A stretch of 64,000 nt of DNA from Nymphaea colorata (GCF_008831285.2 NC_045141.1:26277315-26341314); one strand, 5' to 3'; shown: positions 45,791 through 59,959, counted from the stretch's first letter. The notes: generated from the letters alone by a model not told the origin. A program made the numbers and translations.

Positions 45791-45800
45791 CTATATACAG
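45791..45800 (+). promoter_or_regulatory. TATA box of the histidine phosphatase gene
   Basis: CTATATACAG lies 88-97 bases before the ATG at 45888 in otherwise GC-rich sequence, at the expected position for a plant TATA element. Confidence 0.65.
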
Positions 45801-45887
45801 GGCTTCGCTCTTCCCGGTAAGGAGAGTGCCGTAGGATTCCGTCTTCTCTAGCAGACGCCAGACAGCGAAGAAGAAGCCGGAGAAACT

Positions 45888-48800
45888 ATGGCTCTGTCTG
45901 AAACCCTAGAAGGTGGGGCGGGATCCAGGTTCGTTCAGAACGTTGTGTTCATGAGGCACGGCGATCGGATCGACAACTTCGAGCCGCTGTGGCTGCCGAA
46001 TGCTGCCCGGCCGTGGGATCCTCCACTCACCGACGCCGGCAAGATCAGGGCGTGGTGTACCGGAAAGCGGATCAGGAGGGAAGGGTTCCCCATCCACCGT
46101 GTCTTCGTGTCCCCTTTTCTCCGATGCGTGCAAACGGCGGCCGAGGCTGTAGCGGCGTTCTGCGCCATTAACGACGACCCTGCAGAGATCACCAGCGAGA
46201 AGGCCGTCATCGATCCGTCCAGAGTCAAGGTAAGCGACGCGGAAAGGTGGTTAAGTTCGGTCTTTGATGAAATTCGTTGCAGTTTTCTCCTTTTAAGCGC
46301 ACTCTGTTAGTTTTTCTTTTAATTGAATCCAACATATCGGTTTGCCGTTTGAGGTATTTGTTCCCGTAAATCTTGGTGTTAAGTGATAGTTCTTTTGCTG
46401 TTGTGGTGCCTGACTAATAGCTGTGAAAGCCGGCGGAGCCCTTACTTGATCAGAGTGGAACTGGATTTCAGGATCAGGGAAGTACGTTGATGTTGCTGGT
46501 CCCCCCAAAATTAAAGGCTATGATCCTAAGAGCGAAAAAAGATAGGAATACAAGACAATGCTTTCATAGTCTAATGAATCGAATGTATAATATCACGGCG
46601 AACATTTCTCTATGTTTTGGGGACAAGTGTTATTAATTTTATCGGAGATTGAATAAACCATACTCTCCCTTGCACTGGGCAAAAAAAATACAGTTTTGGA
46701 CAAGTTCAGGCCATAAGTATATTTCTTTGACGTTCAGGGCATTCGTATCCAACTGACAGGCTGATGAAGATTAGGTGGAAAGTGATGTAAACTACGATCA
46801 TTCTTGTTCACTGCCGATCAACCGGAACCCGGACCTCTTCTTCTCTTTTTCTTTTCCAATAAGAAGGGATCAGTCTGAGCTACCGTTATGGATCAAAAGG
46901 TAGATAATAACTTATTCAAATTCGGAGATTTTTCTATTGATTATTGATCCTTATATCTGTGACATTAGCGGTTAGCTACCCATATCATTGCACATCCGCG
47001 GGACAAAAACAATTTATCTTGTCTACCCAAAAGAGGTGTTTTACAGCCTCATTCAAGAGTCAGCATGTTTCTCCTCCTTGCGGCTCACAATGGACAATTT
47101 TTCTCGAATCCCTTAGAGAGGGATGCGAACAGACATGTGGCACACCCAGCCATGGAATTCATGGCCAGCAGCCTGCTGAACTGAACCTTTTGAGGACCAT
47201 TTGTCGACCTGGATCAGTTTTATTCATTCAACCACTAAAAATATGAATTTTCAATCTAGAAGTATTTAATTTTTCTTTTTGAGATTGTGATACTACTCTG
47301 AGTAGGCTCTGCAAGTACTATTACATGGTGGTGTTTCCATTTCCGATTGTTTGATGTAGTTTTGGTATTCGACAATGTCTTATAGCTATACCTAGATCTA
47401 CCATAGTAGCTGCTTGTGATTGGATATCAGTCCCCATGGTGGTTACTGATGCTTGTGTCTTTTTCAGAGGAGTTTACTGATCAAATAAATATTTAACTAT
47501 TTATTCCATTTACTCTTTCATTCAGAAATAGAAACCCTGCATGCAACTTTATTCCAAGCGAAGTGCGACAATGACATTTGAAGAATTTATTGGAATTTGG
47601 AACGTGCTCTTTATCCTTCTGCTCAATTCCTTAAATCTAGATCCGTTAGGCTTGTATCTTGTTTCATTTTCCACTGCCATGGGGATTATGTAGACTATGG
47701 TGATGCTACCGAAGGTCTAAAGCTTTGACGAATCAATTATTTCCACATTGTTAAGGATTAGATTATTGTTTTCAGACTGAAGCTGACAGAATCGTGATAT
47801 TCCTTAAAGCCAAAGCAAGTCTTTTTAAATGCTTTGAGATCAGTATTTCGTGTAATGAAATATGCTTGGGCTAAAACGTTTTCTACTTACGGACAGATTG
47901 AAAACTGCATCTTTTCAGAACATATTATTGCCTATAGTTTGGATATGAATTTTGTGTGGTCTTCTTTCCTTGTTTACAGGTCTCAATAGAGTATGGACTC
48001 TGTGAGATAATGAGCAGGGAAGCGAGAATTGAAGCTCCACCAAAAGATGGAAAGTGGTTTATTGACATTTCTGAGATTGAAGCCATCATACCGGCTGGGA
48101 CAATGGATCGCTCAGTAGAGCCCATTTATCATGAGGTTTGCTTTTTCCTCATGTTTATTTTCTACTAGTAATTTTTTTTAATTTATTTATTAGATTAGAA
48201 ATGCACCTGGATCGAGACGTTTAGTCCCTCAGGTAGGGTGGTAGAAAACCCCATGGCTAGTACCCCCACCGCCTGGCATATACATGCTTCGGTTTGCATA
48301 AAGAGACTGCCTCTCTAACAACCGAGGCCCTACTCCACTACTCCAAACCCCCTTGAGGCTTCTACTTGTAGCTTTACCTGTTCATTTAACTGTTGAATAT
48401 TTTCATAATACTAGGCTTGATTAGTCTAAACTGTAGAGCTTACGTGATTCGGATCAGCCTCATAGTTAATGAGCAGTAGTCTTTTAAGACAATTACTAAC
48501 TAAATTAATTGGCCTTTCCACATAACTGAATTAGGTTCATATTGTTGAAGGCCTTCCACTTAAAGGGGGCCTCAGGTTTGATGTTGACCAGAGTCACCAG
48601 ACTGCTGGTGAACAAGGTAGGATGTACCAGTTTTGTACCTATGGAGGACGTGGTAGATGTGCATCTCTTGGGCCAGTGTGTTCTGAAATCGGTTTTGATA
48701 AAAATACATATAATGGCTTGTATTGCCACCATTCCAGTATGATATTTATAAGAATTGTTTTATTTCCTGGAAGTACATGTGGTAGCATCTTATACTACGC

Positions 48801-49702
48801 AGTTCAGTGATTGTGTAACGTCGTATCCACTGTGTATTATATGATGAATCAGATGGCTAGATACACTCTTGGGAGTAGTTTCATGGGTGTATATTCATCG
48901 TCGCTTTCCTAGCCTACAGCTTTGACACTATGCGTTTGCATTATTTTGTAAAACAAGCTAGCTCCAGCTTGGGATAGTAGGTTGAGAGTGCAAATTTAAT
49001 TACTTTTAGCATTTACCTTGAGACAATGCATTCTTTTGTAAACAGGCCGTGATGGAGCTTAGTCTATGTTGCTCCGGGTTCTTGATGACTGAAGCTCAAA
49101 TTGGCTGATTATAAAATGATACCAATTCCATTGTTACTTCTTTTAGCTAATTTGCTGGCCCTAGCTATAGGTGCTTGAGAAACCAACCTCTTCTTTCTGC
49201 AAATATGAATTTTAGGCTGACTTTGCTATTTAACACGTAAACGCTTTGATGCTGTTGAGGGGCTTGACTCCACCCTTTGTTATGCAATTTTTGCAGCCAC
49301 CGAAGTGGGAGGAAGATGTGAACGCTGCAAGGCAACGTTACAAGGATGTGGTTATTGCTCTGGCGAATAAGTACCCTGGAGAAAATCTATTGCTTGTCTC
49401 ACATGGTGAGCGATCTCGGTTTTTTGCTTGTGTTTGGCCTTGGTCTTTCCTGCCTGCATGCCTCCTTCTTTTTCTCTCTCTTCTCAGACATATTTGTGGC
49501 CCATATACGCTCAGGTGAAGGAGTTGGGGTTTCTGTTTCTTCATTCAAGAGAGGCACACTTGTATATGAAGTAGAATACTGTGCCTACTCGCATCTGCAG
49601 AGGAGCATTACACGTGTTCCTGGGCAGCAGGCTACTGTTGAGGAGTTCCAAGTTGTTACCAAGAACGGTCGGACGGGCGTCCAATTTATGAGCCAGGAGT
49701 GA
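45888..49702 (+). CDS. Histidine-phosphatase (phosphoglycerate-mutase-like) family protein
   Basis: Four exons: 45888-46229, 47980-48135, 49297-49405, 49515-49702; all GT/AG, total 264 aa. The N-terminal FMRHGDRIDN carries the RHG triad (R23, H24, G25) whose histidine is transiently phosphorylated in this superfamily. A downstream arginine region, VFVSPFLRCVQTAAEAV, is the usual second phosphate contact. LLLVSHGEGVGV supplies the second catalytic histidine (H202), with its glycine codon split by intron 3. It belongs to the plant group related to At3g60420/At3g60440 and animal UBASH3/TULA-type phosphatases, not to glycolytic phosphoglycerate mutases; the substrate is unknown. No signal peptide or membrane segment is apparent, so a cytosolic or nuclear site is likely. 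The start follows a GC-rich leader after the TATA box at 45791. Intron 1 (1.75 kb) is the longest. No defect seen. Confidence 0.95.
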
Positions 49703-51140
49703 CTCGTTCCCTTCTGAACACTGTCGCCTATTGCGATTCCCTCTTTTCAGGAGTTATAACCTCGCTAATTTGTATGATCTGTAACTGCAGCGCCATAACA
49801 GATTATTACGGGTTGTTTATGCTTCATCAGCAACAGGTTGATCCGCATCTTTGCCGGGTTTCTTGGGGAAACATGATAGTGCATGGGAGTCGTTGTTCGA
49901 ATGAGCTTGAGAATTGCGTCACATTCCTGGAATTTGTCTAGAAAGTGTTCATCCGATGTAATGGTTGCACATTTTCTTTTGTTTAAAGTGATTTACAGTT
50001 TCCTTTTTCTCCTCTAAGTAGGTCATGTTCTAATCAGCGCGCGTGGAGACCTGTGTGGTTGATCGAACGTCTCAATTAATCTAAAATTCTGCATAGTTTC
50101 TTGGACAAGAAAATGCGAAGTCCTTGAAAATTACGTGAAACAAATTTCAAGAATTACGAAAGTTGTTAATTGTCGAAGTGCCAAACTTGCAATGAAACCA
50201 CCTATTCTGATAAAGTACAGCAGCCTAGATTGCCAATGAGAACTCCGATCACCTGGCGGCAATGCGATGGGAGCGACACTCAAACAAGGCCAAGAGCCGT
50301 TGATAATTCAGTCGGTGCTTGCTTACCAATTAAAAGTTTTAAGCAAAATTCAAATCAAGAAGCTTCAATAACATATCCAAAGTCATTGGCAGAAACAGAG
50401 GAAAGCTAACGTGGAAAAGAGAGGACACTTCAGTCGAGACTTCGAGCCATCCAGACTTGATTCTCCTTTCGCCAAATCGCAAGTACAATGTCCCAAAGCA
50501 CGCAGAAGTCTTTACTTGAACAAATAATCGCTAGAGGGGCCTCAATAAAAAAGGCCATCAAAATGGTGCCTTTTGTAAAGCCATTTCACTTTAAAATGAA
50601 GTGAACAGGTTTCTGGACTTTCCAGGTATTTTAAGGGGCATAGTGCAACTGAGCAGTACATCGAATCCCATCAATGGTGAATCATGTCATGTTCTGCTAT
50701 ATTATTTTTTGAGCTACAAATGGTAGAAAATACAAATGTACCACAACCAGAACCTTTAAAAATTTTATACCAAAGCATTAAAAAAAGAGAGCGAACTCCC
50801 TCGCACGAATGAATCCGTTATACAAGTAGGGCACGGATTATCCCGATACTAACCGAAACGCTTAAACCGGATCGGTGCTCCTTCCGAATCGGAAGTGTAT
50901 ATCCGACCCTCAAGAGACATTTTTGGTCTTATTGGAACGGCATTAGCTGGTGGCTCCAATGGTCGAATGACGAATTCGTAAATAAAGACCGCCAATCACC
51001 TGCACCCGCTTACACGAAACTCTCATTTAAAAAAGTAGAGAAGGTGCCACGAGACTCTTGGCTTGATGTAAACGTAACAGCCAGTCGCATTGATAGTTGG
51101 TCGGAACGAATTTTTCCGACGCCGGAGAAAAGAGGCGGGA
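49703..51140. other. Intergenic between phosphatase 3' end and TIC110 promoter
   Basis: 3' flank of the phosphatase and 5' flank of TIC110. No recognisable ORF. The segment near 50800-51000 is GC-richer than average and may be promoter DNA. Confidence 0.6.
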
Positions 51141-51148
51141 TATATAAA
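51141..51148 (+). promoter_or_regulatory. TATA box of TIC110
   Basis: TATATAAA follows AGAGGCGGGA and lies 130 bases before the chosen ATG (51271). The upstream in-frame ATG at 51223 also lies downstream of it, so this site does not by itself exclude that start. Confidence 0.65.
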
Positions 51149-51270
51149 GGTCGAGACAGCAACTCTCCATTCGGATGACGTTTCTCACACTTCTGCCTCT
51201 TCACTCTCTGTTCTCTCTTTGAGTGAGGAAAAAGGAAGAAGAAAGAGTAGTAGAAGGAGAAGAGCAAAAA

Positions 51271-54200
51271 ATGGACGTGTCTCGCTTTTCGATTCCTTCT
51301 TCTTCGACTCCTCTTCTCTTCTCTCCGTTCACTAAGAACTCTATTCTCAAGAAAAACCCTAACTCCCTCCCGGTTTTCTCCAGAACCCGGCGTTTCAAAC
51401 TATCCGTCGCCCGCAATTCGTCATCCGCGACGTCGGAATCTCCGCCAGACACGAAAACGAGGTCGAGTTCCGAAATCTTCGGCCCCGAGCTGCAGCTCTC
51501 TGGATTTCAGAAACTTGTCGATGCTGTCCCCCTCACAGCGCGATACGCGGGGTCGGCTGTCGTGGTGGCTGGAGCCCTTGCGGCTGGCTATGCGTTAGGG
51601 TTTCGCATTAAGGGGACACAGGTTGCCGCTGTGGGTGGTGCTGTTGCTCTCGGGGCTGTTGGTGGAGCGGCAGCCTTCGTGGTGAACTCGGCGGCACCGG
51701 GGGTGGCGGCAGTGAATTTGCATAATAAGGTGGCGGCTTGCGATGATCCGGAGTTGCTGAACAAGGAGGAAATCGAGGAACTAGCGAGGAGGTTCGTTTC
51801 TTTTTTGTGTGTGGAAATGCTTGTTTTCATTTTAATTCTATCTATTCCCCTGATATTTTGCTGTGGTTCGTGGTCACAGCTGCTGCTTACGGTTGCTAAT
51901 GTTGTTTTCTAAAATTTCAGATATGGAGTGAGCAAACAGAATGAGGAGTTCAATGCCGAGCTTTGCGATTTATACAACAGGTTAATCTAATGCTTGCTTA
52001 TTTTTCTTCTTCATATATTGGTAATATATCAAAACCTTCGTTACAGAAAGTGGGTTGATTTTTATTCAGTCCCAGTCCCCAAGGGGGTTGTAGGAAGAAG
52101 CTGGCGATTTGTCTATGGAACCAATTCTCTCAATATGTCTTGAGTCGTTGTTGCAAATCTTTTCGTGCTTATTTTTTTTCCATTTTTTTTGGTAACTGTG
52201 CTTTGAAATTATTGGTCTTTTTCTGTGCATGAACTTCGAGCTTTGCGTCTTGGTCACTCACTTCCCGTGCATACAAAAATTTGTAGTGATATGCTCCTCT
52301 AATCGTTAAGAGGAAACCTGGTTTAAGTTGTGCTGGTGAATGTGAATGCAGATAATGTAGTTTTTTGCTATATCTGTCTCGTTCTGCTCGCTAGATTTTC
52401 CATAACAATGTTCGGGTGATTTTGTCTAACAATCTTCTGCTTGTTTATCCATTTAGCTGATTGTCTTCTATTACTCTCTTGTTGAATACTTTGTTCAGGT
52501 TTGTGTCGTCTGTCATTCCACCTGGCAGTGAAAGCCTCCAGGGTGATGAAGCTGACAAGATTGTCAAATTCAAAAATGCTTTAGGCATCGATGACCCAGA
52601 CGCAGCTAATGTGCATATGGAAGTAGGTTTTGTTTAGTGTCATTCCCCTTAATGACTTTGGAATTGCCTTAGATTTGATGTTCTGTATGTATTGCTTTTG
52701 ATGCTTATAGATAGGAAGGCGCATCTATCGACAGAGACTGGAAACCGGGGACCGTGATGCAGATGTTGAACAACGGCGGGTAGGTTTTTTGCTCCCTACG
52801 GTGTTGCTGTGGTGATAGTTGAGGTGACTTTAATTTTGCAGAAAAGTCCATATTAGGGTTTTAACCATCATCCATTTTCCAGTGCAGGCATTCCAGAAAT
52901 TGGTTTATGTTTCAAATCTAGTATTTGGAGAAGCTTCAACATTCCTGTTGCCTTGGAAGCGTGTTTTCAAGGTCACTGATGCTCAGGTAAATGGAATTTT
53001 CCTTCCACTTATTTGGCAATGCTTTATCATTAGCTAACTAAAGAGGTCCGATGCCGAAGCTTTTTTTTTTTCTGAAGAATTGTTATTAACTATCTCTCTG
53101 TCTATCTCTTTCCTCTAATTCTTTTTCTTGAAATGCACAAGCTAAATTAGATTTTTATGGCTGACTAATTCCTTTGTTTGGAATGCAGAAGTTAAATTGA
53201 ATTAGTTTTTGGTGGTTGACCCACAAGTTAAATTAGCTTTTTGTGTTTGAGTTAAGTCTGGCTTGGTTAATTGTTTTTTTTGAAATGCACAAGTTGAATT
53301 AGATTTTTATGGTTGAGTCAAGTCTAGTTTTGGCTCTTTACTGGGAATTCAAGTAAGGTCCATGGCTAATTGTTTAGGCAACGAAAATTATGCATTAACT
53401 GGTAATGTGACATATTGTTTGTTTGCAATTCAAAGATTCAAGCATCTATTAGATTTTTTTCTGTCTCTGATTGTGTGCATCCGTGCAAATGAATGCAAAC
53501 TTCATGCCTGTGTCTGAGACTACAACTGAATTCTTATGGAACATGGGATGGTATGGCTTGCCAGGTTTTTTTAGTGCATAACTTTCTTCATACAAGGTTC
53601 TGTCAATTACTTTCATAATTTCATTGCATAGAAAAAACATTGTGGCAGTGAGTGCCATATTGTAAACTTACTTGATTTGTCTATTTTTATCAGATCTTGG
53701 TATGAAACTATTTCTATTTTCTACCTTCCTTATCTTGAATTAGTCTTGATACTACAGCTAAAAGAAAATGGTCAAAATGTGGAATGGTGCATAATTTTGA
53801 TAAATGGATCAGTTATGTCATTAATTTGGTCCCTACTGTAAAGAAAATAGAAAAAGAGTGTATTAATGCAAATGTCAAAATAGTGTTAGGAGTAACTAGG
53901 AGAATGATGCCGAAACTGAAATTGGTAATGTCTCTAGAGAATGACAATATAGTTTTTGGGGATAGTGCCAAACAGGGGAATGAATTGGTACACTGTCATG
54001 TGAAGAGTGATTGAAAACCGATCTCCAAAAGTGGTGCTCAAAAGAGGAGGGGGTTGTACTTGGACAAAACAGTGCTTGTGCGTGTACATAGTTAGTGGCT
54101 TTTGTAACAGTGGTTCTCTTATTAAGTGTTCTTTTGCCAGGTTGAAGTTGCCATTCGGGATAATGCTCAGAGGTTGTATTCGGTGAACCTACGCTCGATT

Positions 54201-54904
54201 GGGCGAGGTCAGTTTTTGAATCTGTTCATGTTTGTCTTCATGTGTCATATATTTGGGTTTGTGAATTGTGTCCTTCCAAGCTTCAGCAAAACCTTGGTTC
54301 TACTTGCAGATTCCTTTTTCTTTTCAATCTAATCTAGTAAATAGTGACAAGAGATTTTTCCCATCTTGATCCCATATGATGCAATATAGCTGTTAATGTT
54401 ACCTGAAGTATCTATTATTGAAGCTTGTATGTGAGGCTTATGAACCTCAATCTGAAGGAACAACATTCAAGGTCACTGCAATGGTCAACTTTCTTGCGTA
54501 AAGCCATTAGCTTTCTCTTTTTTTCCATTTAATAGCATTTTGAAACTTCTACTCCAGATGTCAACGAGCAACAGCTGATTGATCTAAGAGCAGCACAGCT
54601 TCGATATAAACTTTCCAATGAGGTGAATTTTTGCTTTCAATCTCATAGTCATACTCAATGAGTAATTTTCTTGCTTTATTTTTTTCTTTATATTCTTCAC
54701 CTTCTAACTAATTTCATGCAGATTGCTGCTGACTTGCTTATGGAGCACAATAGGAAGCTTGTTGAAGAAAATATATCAGCTGCACTTGATATGGTGAAGT
54801 CTAGATCAAGAATCAAGTATGTCCCTGTTCCTTTGCTTTGTAGGATACATGATTTTAAGTTTTCAACTAATTTAAATTAGGGTCAAGCCCATCTTTTATT
54901 GAAT

Positions 54905-54974
<70 letters not shown>

Positions 54975-57900
54975 TGTGTGTGTGTCTGTGCATTCGTGTC
55001 TATGTGTGGCCATATGCATGTATGTCTGTGTACTTTTCACCTGCCAAATTTCAAATGCAGCCTCTAAAACTCAAATGAATAGTATCCATGTTATTTTTCC
55101 TGTGTGATACAGAACAGAAAAGCAGATTGGTAATGAAAAAATGCTTTTGTGTGGTCTTTTTTACTTTTTCTTCTCATGAGTTATGGGTAGTATAGATGTT
55201 GCATGAAGGGCCTCACTGTTGTTGGAGCTCTAAGATTCTTAATTTGTATGTTCTCCCTTGACAAATTCATGGTTGTATTAAAATGTTTGTGGCTGGTCAA
55301 TGGCATTCATCTTTTCATAGTGAGGTTCTGTCTAGAAAATTTCTTAATGATATCCTATGCATTGCATAAGATACTAAAACCATGATGCTTGTACCATATA
55401 GGAGTTATTTTCTCATTAGATTGCATTCTTATAAATGAATTTTTTAATCCCCCAGAGAGTCGGCTGTTGTCAGTGAACTTGAGAAGATTTTATCATTCAA
55501 TAATCTGCTTATCTCATTGAAGAACCATCCTCAGTTCAATCTTTTCCCTCCTGGAATTGGGCCTGTTTCTTTATTGGGTAACTTTTTCTATTCAATATGG
55601 ATTTTTCCAACTGCACTTGAGATTGCAGAGTGGAAGTTTTTCACATGCTAGTGTATATCTTCTTTGTGTCTTAGGTGGTGAATATGATGGTGACAGAAAG
55701 ATAGATGACCTAAAGCTGTTGTACCGGGCATTTCTAACAGAAGCTTTATCTGATGGGCACATTGAAGAGAAAGAGGTATGCAACTACATTCCACAACACT
55801 CTAAATTTCTGGAATATTTGCCCCCCTTAAGCTTCTTGACAGCAATTTTCGTTTGTGGTTATTTTTGTATTAGAAAATGTTCAGTACCATATGAGTAGTC
55901 ACAAAAAGAAGCTTTGTGGATATGAATAATTGAGCTCGTAATTCCAATGGCTATGTTCTTCATCAGCCTTTGGATGGATGAAATGCCATCATTATAATTA
56001 ATCCGTATTTCATCACCAATTTAAGATATGAAACTTTGCTACATGGAGCATTTGCATTCAGCTGAGTGGAGCACCAACAGAATGTGGAAACTGTAGACTT
56101 GTTTGACACAACCAAGGATAAGACTTGAGGAAGAAAGAGGAGCAAAAAGTTGAGAGTTCTGGTCTGTTTAATCTGTCTTCATTCACTCATATGGTTGTCA
56201 TAAAATGGTGATGTTTGTAGAAAAAAAAAGACTGCTGGCTGTTGGGATGCGAATGCTGAAAAATTATGTATGCTGTAATTACCTGCTTTTGGTTCTCATC
56301 GTGTCTATGAAAGAAAGCTGATGTAGCTTCACTCAACTGAATATTCTTTATGTGAAAACTTGTTACTACTTCTCCCTTTTATGTATTATATATGATTTTT
56401 TTGGGTAAATTTGAGGTGTTTTGCTATCTGATAAAACTGCGTAAGCCTGGATTAGTTGTTTTTGGTAGAGTGTTTTTCTCCTTTTTATTGTTTTCTTTTG
56501 GATTGAATAAAGTGTACTTAGTTCCTAGTGCTCCTTTTTGCTTTTCCCTCTGTGTAACAGTTTGTTGGAATCTGAATTTTTTATCATGAGCTTCTCCTGC
56601 CAGCTTGTCCATTTTCTAGCTGGTGGTTCTGTGTAGCTCGATCTTGGTTATGGTATTAGCTACTAGATTCTTCATGTGCCGAACTGCAATAATTTGTTTC
56701 TATTGAATACCATGGAACTTGGTCCCATTGGAGCCTGTTAATCATTTTAGAGTTTGATGTTTTAGTTATTTGACTGGCCAGATGCTTTTATATGTGCTTT
56801 CTTTCTTTAATCTTCCAACCTTGATCTTGTTTCTCATTTTGCATCTGCAGCTTTCTGCATTGAACCATCTGAGAAATATATTTGGCTTAGGAAAACGTGA
56901 GACAGAGGCCATTATGCTTGAAGTTACATCAAAGGCCTACCGTAAACGGCTTTCACAGGCAGTCACTCGGGGCGATTTAGAGATTGCAACTAGCAAAGCA
57001 GCATTCCTTCAGAATTTGTGTGATGAATTACGTTTTGATCCACAAAAGGCTAGTGAAATCCATGAAGGTAGAATGATTATTTGCAATCTTTCTCAACGTG
57101 GGAGTTTACAATCTTTATTTATTTATTGAATTTCTTCCTTCGGGCTTTATCCTGTTTGTGTTTGGTTGCTTGGGACATACTGGCTAACACCCCTAGGCCT
57201 ATCGTTTGCAAAATTTTATTTTTGTGATTTTCAAATGACACTGTTTGTTTAAATGGTTTCTGGAATCATCAAAAACTTTTAGTTTAAGAATGTATGCAGC
57301 TTCTAGTTTGAACCTTTGAGAGTACTGGCAAGCTTTTCAACATATTTTTGTTGGTTTAAGTTGTAAGTTTGACTGATGCAATTTTTTTGGTTAGATATAT
57401 ATCGACAGAAGCTACAGCTTGCTGTAAGTGATGGTGCACTCAGTGATGATGACGTTGCTTCTTTGCTTCGGCTTCGAGTTCTTCTATGCATTCCACAGCA
57501 AACCATTGATGCAGCACATGCAGATATCTGTGGTAGCTTGTTTGAGAAGGTGAAGCCAACTTCTCATCGAATTTTATTAGATGTGTTTCTTTATTATTAC
57601 CATCAACTTCCAGAGAGAAAAGGCGAAGACCAATGGATGTTTTTGGAACTTACAGTTTCCTGCATGTATGCATGTTTACTGAGACATTTTTATTATTGCT
57701 TTTCATTAGTCACTTTGAGTGATTTGATTGCTTGGCTAGGGTACATTGGTGTTCAAATATTTGATCTAACTAGACTATTAATCCTGATCCAATTTTCATA
57801 TTGATGCTTATTTATTGTCTTTATGCAGGTTGTGAGAGATGTCATCAATGCCGGTGTTGATGGATATGATGATGATCTCAAGGCAAGAGTAAGGAAGGCT

Positions 57901-59542
57901 TCTCAGGGTTTAAGGTTGACAAGGGATGCTTCCATGGCTATAGTCAGCAAGGCGGTTGGTTCTCTTTCCCTTAGCTACTGAAGCTTCATAGTCAGGGAGT
58001 ATGATTCATCTTTTTTCCTTTCTTATTCTGCAGGTTCGAAAGGCATTTGTGAACTTTGTGAAGAGATCTAAGGCTGTTGGCAATGGAATTGAGGCAGCAA
58101 AAGAGCTGAAGAAGATGGTTGCCTTTAACACGGTGGTTGTAACAGAAATGATAGCTGACATCAAGGGAGAATCTCCTGCTTCTGAATCAGAGCCGATTGA
58201 GGTAGAACACAAACCGATTGAGGAAGAAGAGCCTGAATGGGAATCTATAGAGACACTGAGAAAGACAAGACCTGACAAGGAGCTTCAAGCAAAACTTGGA
58301 AAACCAGGACAGACAGAAATTACATTGAAGGATGATCTATCAGAAAGGGAGAGAGCTGATTTGTACCGAACATACTTGTTGTACTGCATCTCGGGAGAGG
58401 TCACTGTTGTACCTTTTGGGGGTCAGATCATCACAAAGAAGGATGATTCAGAGTATTTTCTGTTGAATCAGCTTGGGCAAATTCTAGGGATGAGCGGGAA
58501 AGAAGTGGTTGATGTTCATAGAAACTTAGCAGAGCAGGCTTTCAGTGAAAAGGCTCGTGTAATCCTTGCTGATGGGCAGCTGACCAAGGAACGAATTGAG
58601 CAACTGAATGAGGTGCAGAAGCAGGTTGGGTTGCCCTCTGAGTTGGCTCAAAAAGTCATCAAGGGTATTACCACAACAAAAATGGCGGCTGCAATAGAAA
58701 CAGCTGTTAGCCGAGGAAGAATCACAATTAAGCAGGTCAGAGAACTGAAAGAAGCAAATGTGGATTTGGACAGCATGATCTCATTACACTTGCGTGAGAA
58801 TCTCTTCAAGAAAACAGTGGACGAGATATTCTCTTCAGGAACAGGAGAGTTTGACGATGAGGAGGTGTATGAAAAAATTCCAGCCGATCTTGGTATTGAT
58901 GTTGACAAGTCGAGAGGAGTGGTTCATGAATTAGCAAAGAACCGGCTATCTAATTCACTGCTTCAAGCTGTGGCCTTGCTGCGCCAGAAAAACCAGGCAG
59001 GAGTGGTAAGATTACCGACACTCTCAAGTCACTTTTTTGGTTTGGATTTTCAAGAACACACTTATTTTTTAGAGAAGCTTGCAAGTGCACTAGCTCTTCC
59101 CCCTTTTTCTCTCTTCTGACATGCTTATGTAAGGGCAGTATCTTAGCTACTTTCTCTAGCTGTGCTAGATTTGCTTACTTATATGAGAGCTTATAATCAT
59201 GTCAAGGTCATGGATATCATGTGAAAAATGCTCTATTCTTCATGATGAAGGTAAATGTTTGCTGTTCAGATGTATCGCTGGCCTTAACCATGTCTTCTTA
59301 CCTCTCAGGTCTCGTCACTTAATGACATGCTAGCATGTGATAAGGCTGTTCCTTCTGAACCACTGCCATGGTCTGTGCCTGAGGAGCTCGCTGATCTTTT
59401 CTGTATCTACCTGCATAGTGAGGCACCTGAGGATAAAGTCTCACGTTTGCAGTATCTCCTGGGGATCAGTGATACGACTGCTGCAGCTTTGCGGGAAAGG
59501 GGACTACCATCAATGGGAGCAGAAGAAGAGTTTGTGTTCTAA
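51271..59542 (+). CDS. TIC110: Chloroplast inner-envelope translocon component TIC110
   Basis: Scaffold of the TIC protein-import machinery: anchored in the inner envelope, its stromal helical region binds incoming transit peptides and recruits Hsp93/Cpn60 chaperones. Fifteen exons: 51271-51791, 51921-51980, 52499-52622, 52711-52779, 52888-52986, 54141-54207, 54558-54622, 54722-54816, 55456-55577, 55675-55775, 56851-57067, 57395-57549, 57829-57954, 58034-59005, 59309-59542. They join to 1,008 aa, close to the usual 1,000-1,016. Residues 1 to about 60 are Ser/Arg-rich (transit peptide). Two hydrophobic helices follow at about 89-110 and 117-141. The rest is helical, with an acidic linker (VEHKPIEEEEPEWESIE) in exon 14. 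The start at 51271 (MDVSRF) gives a normal transit peptide; the in-frame ATG at 51223 would add an acidic MRKKEEERVVEGEEQK, unlike one. No break seen. Confidence 0.97.
52987..54140 (+). other. TIC110 intron 5 (longest intron)
   Basis: 1,154 bases between exons 5 and 6. It contains imperfect repeats of GAAATGCACAAGTTAAATTAGATTTTTATGG (about 53128-53310, three to four spaced copies) and a 76-codon open stretch at 53784-54014 that matches nothing known and is taken as chance. Confidence 0.65.
54909..54985. repeat. (AT)n then (GT)n compound microsatellite, TIC110 intron 8
   Basis: About 31 AT units followed by GTGTGTGTGTGTGTCTGTG inside the intron between exons 8 and 9. The longest uninterrupted dinucleotide repeat within a gene in this window, together with 27815-27879 in intergenic DNA. 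Confidence 0.9.
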
Positions 59543-59918
59543 AACAAAATTTTGAAGGCTTTGTTATGCTCTCTTTTGTGGGTTGTAATTTTTTGTATAA
59601 AACTCCATAGAACAGATTTTCCAGATTTCTGTCTTTGTGGGGATTTGAATATGTGGTCAATTGAATTTCAAAAAATAAGTAATGCATTCCCTCGCATCTC
59701 AGAAAATGGGGGTGCAAAGGTGGTGATTCTTCAAGGCTAGTGGAGAAGTGAAGGTGCTGATTTCTCCCACGCACGTTTCGCTTCTTATGAAGTTGAAAAA
59801 TTATTTTTGAGAATTTAGAGGTCACGAAAGGGGTGGCATATTCAATTTTAAGTCGCGGTACTTATAATTGACGTACAGGTCCGCCATCATGACTGAAAAG
59901 TGAGCACTATGGTGGTCT

Positions 59919-59959
<41 letters not shown>

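Noticed and set aside
45888-49702. Glycolytic phosphoglycerate mutase as product
   Set aside because: It has only the RHG and SHG core of the histidine phosphatase superfamily; length and flanking motifs fit the plant UBASH3-like group instead.
51223-51270. Upstream in-frame ATG of TIC110
   Set aside because: It would add 16 acidic residues before a normal transit peptide, unlike the family.
53784-54014. 76-codon plus-strand ORF in TIC110 intron 5
   Set aside because: It lies wholly in an intron with good borders and matches no known domain.
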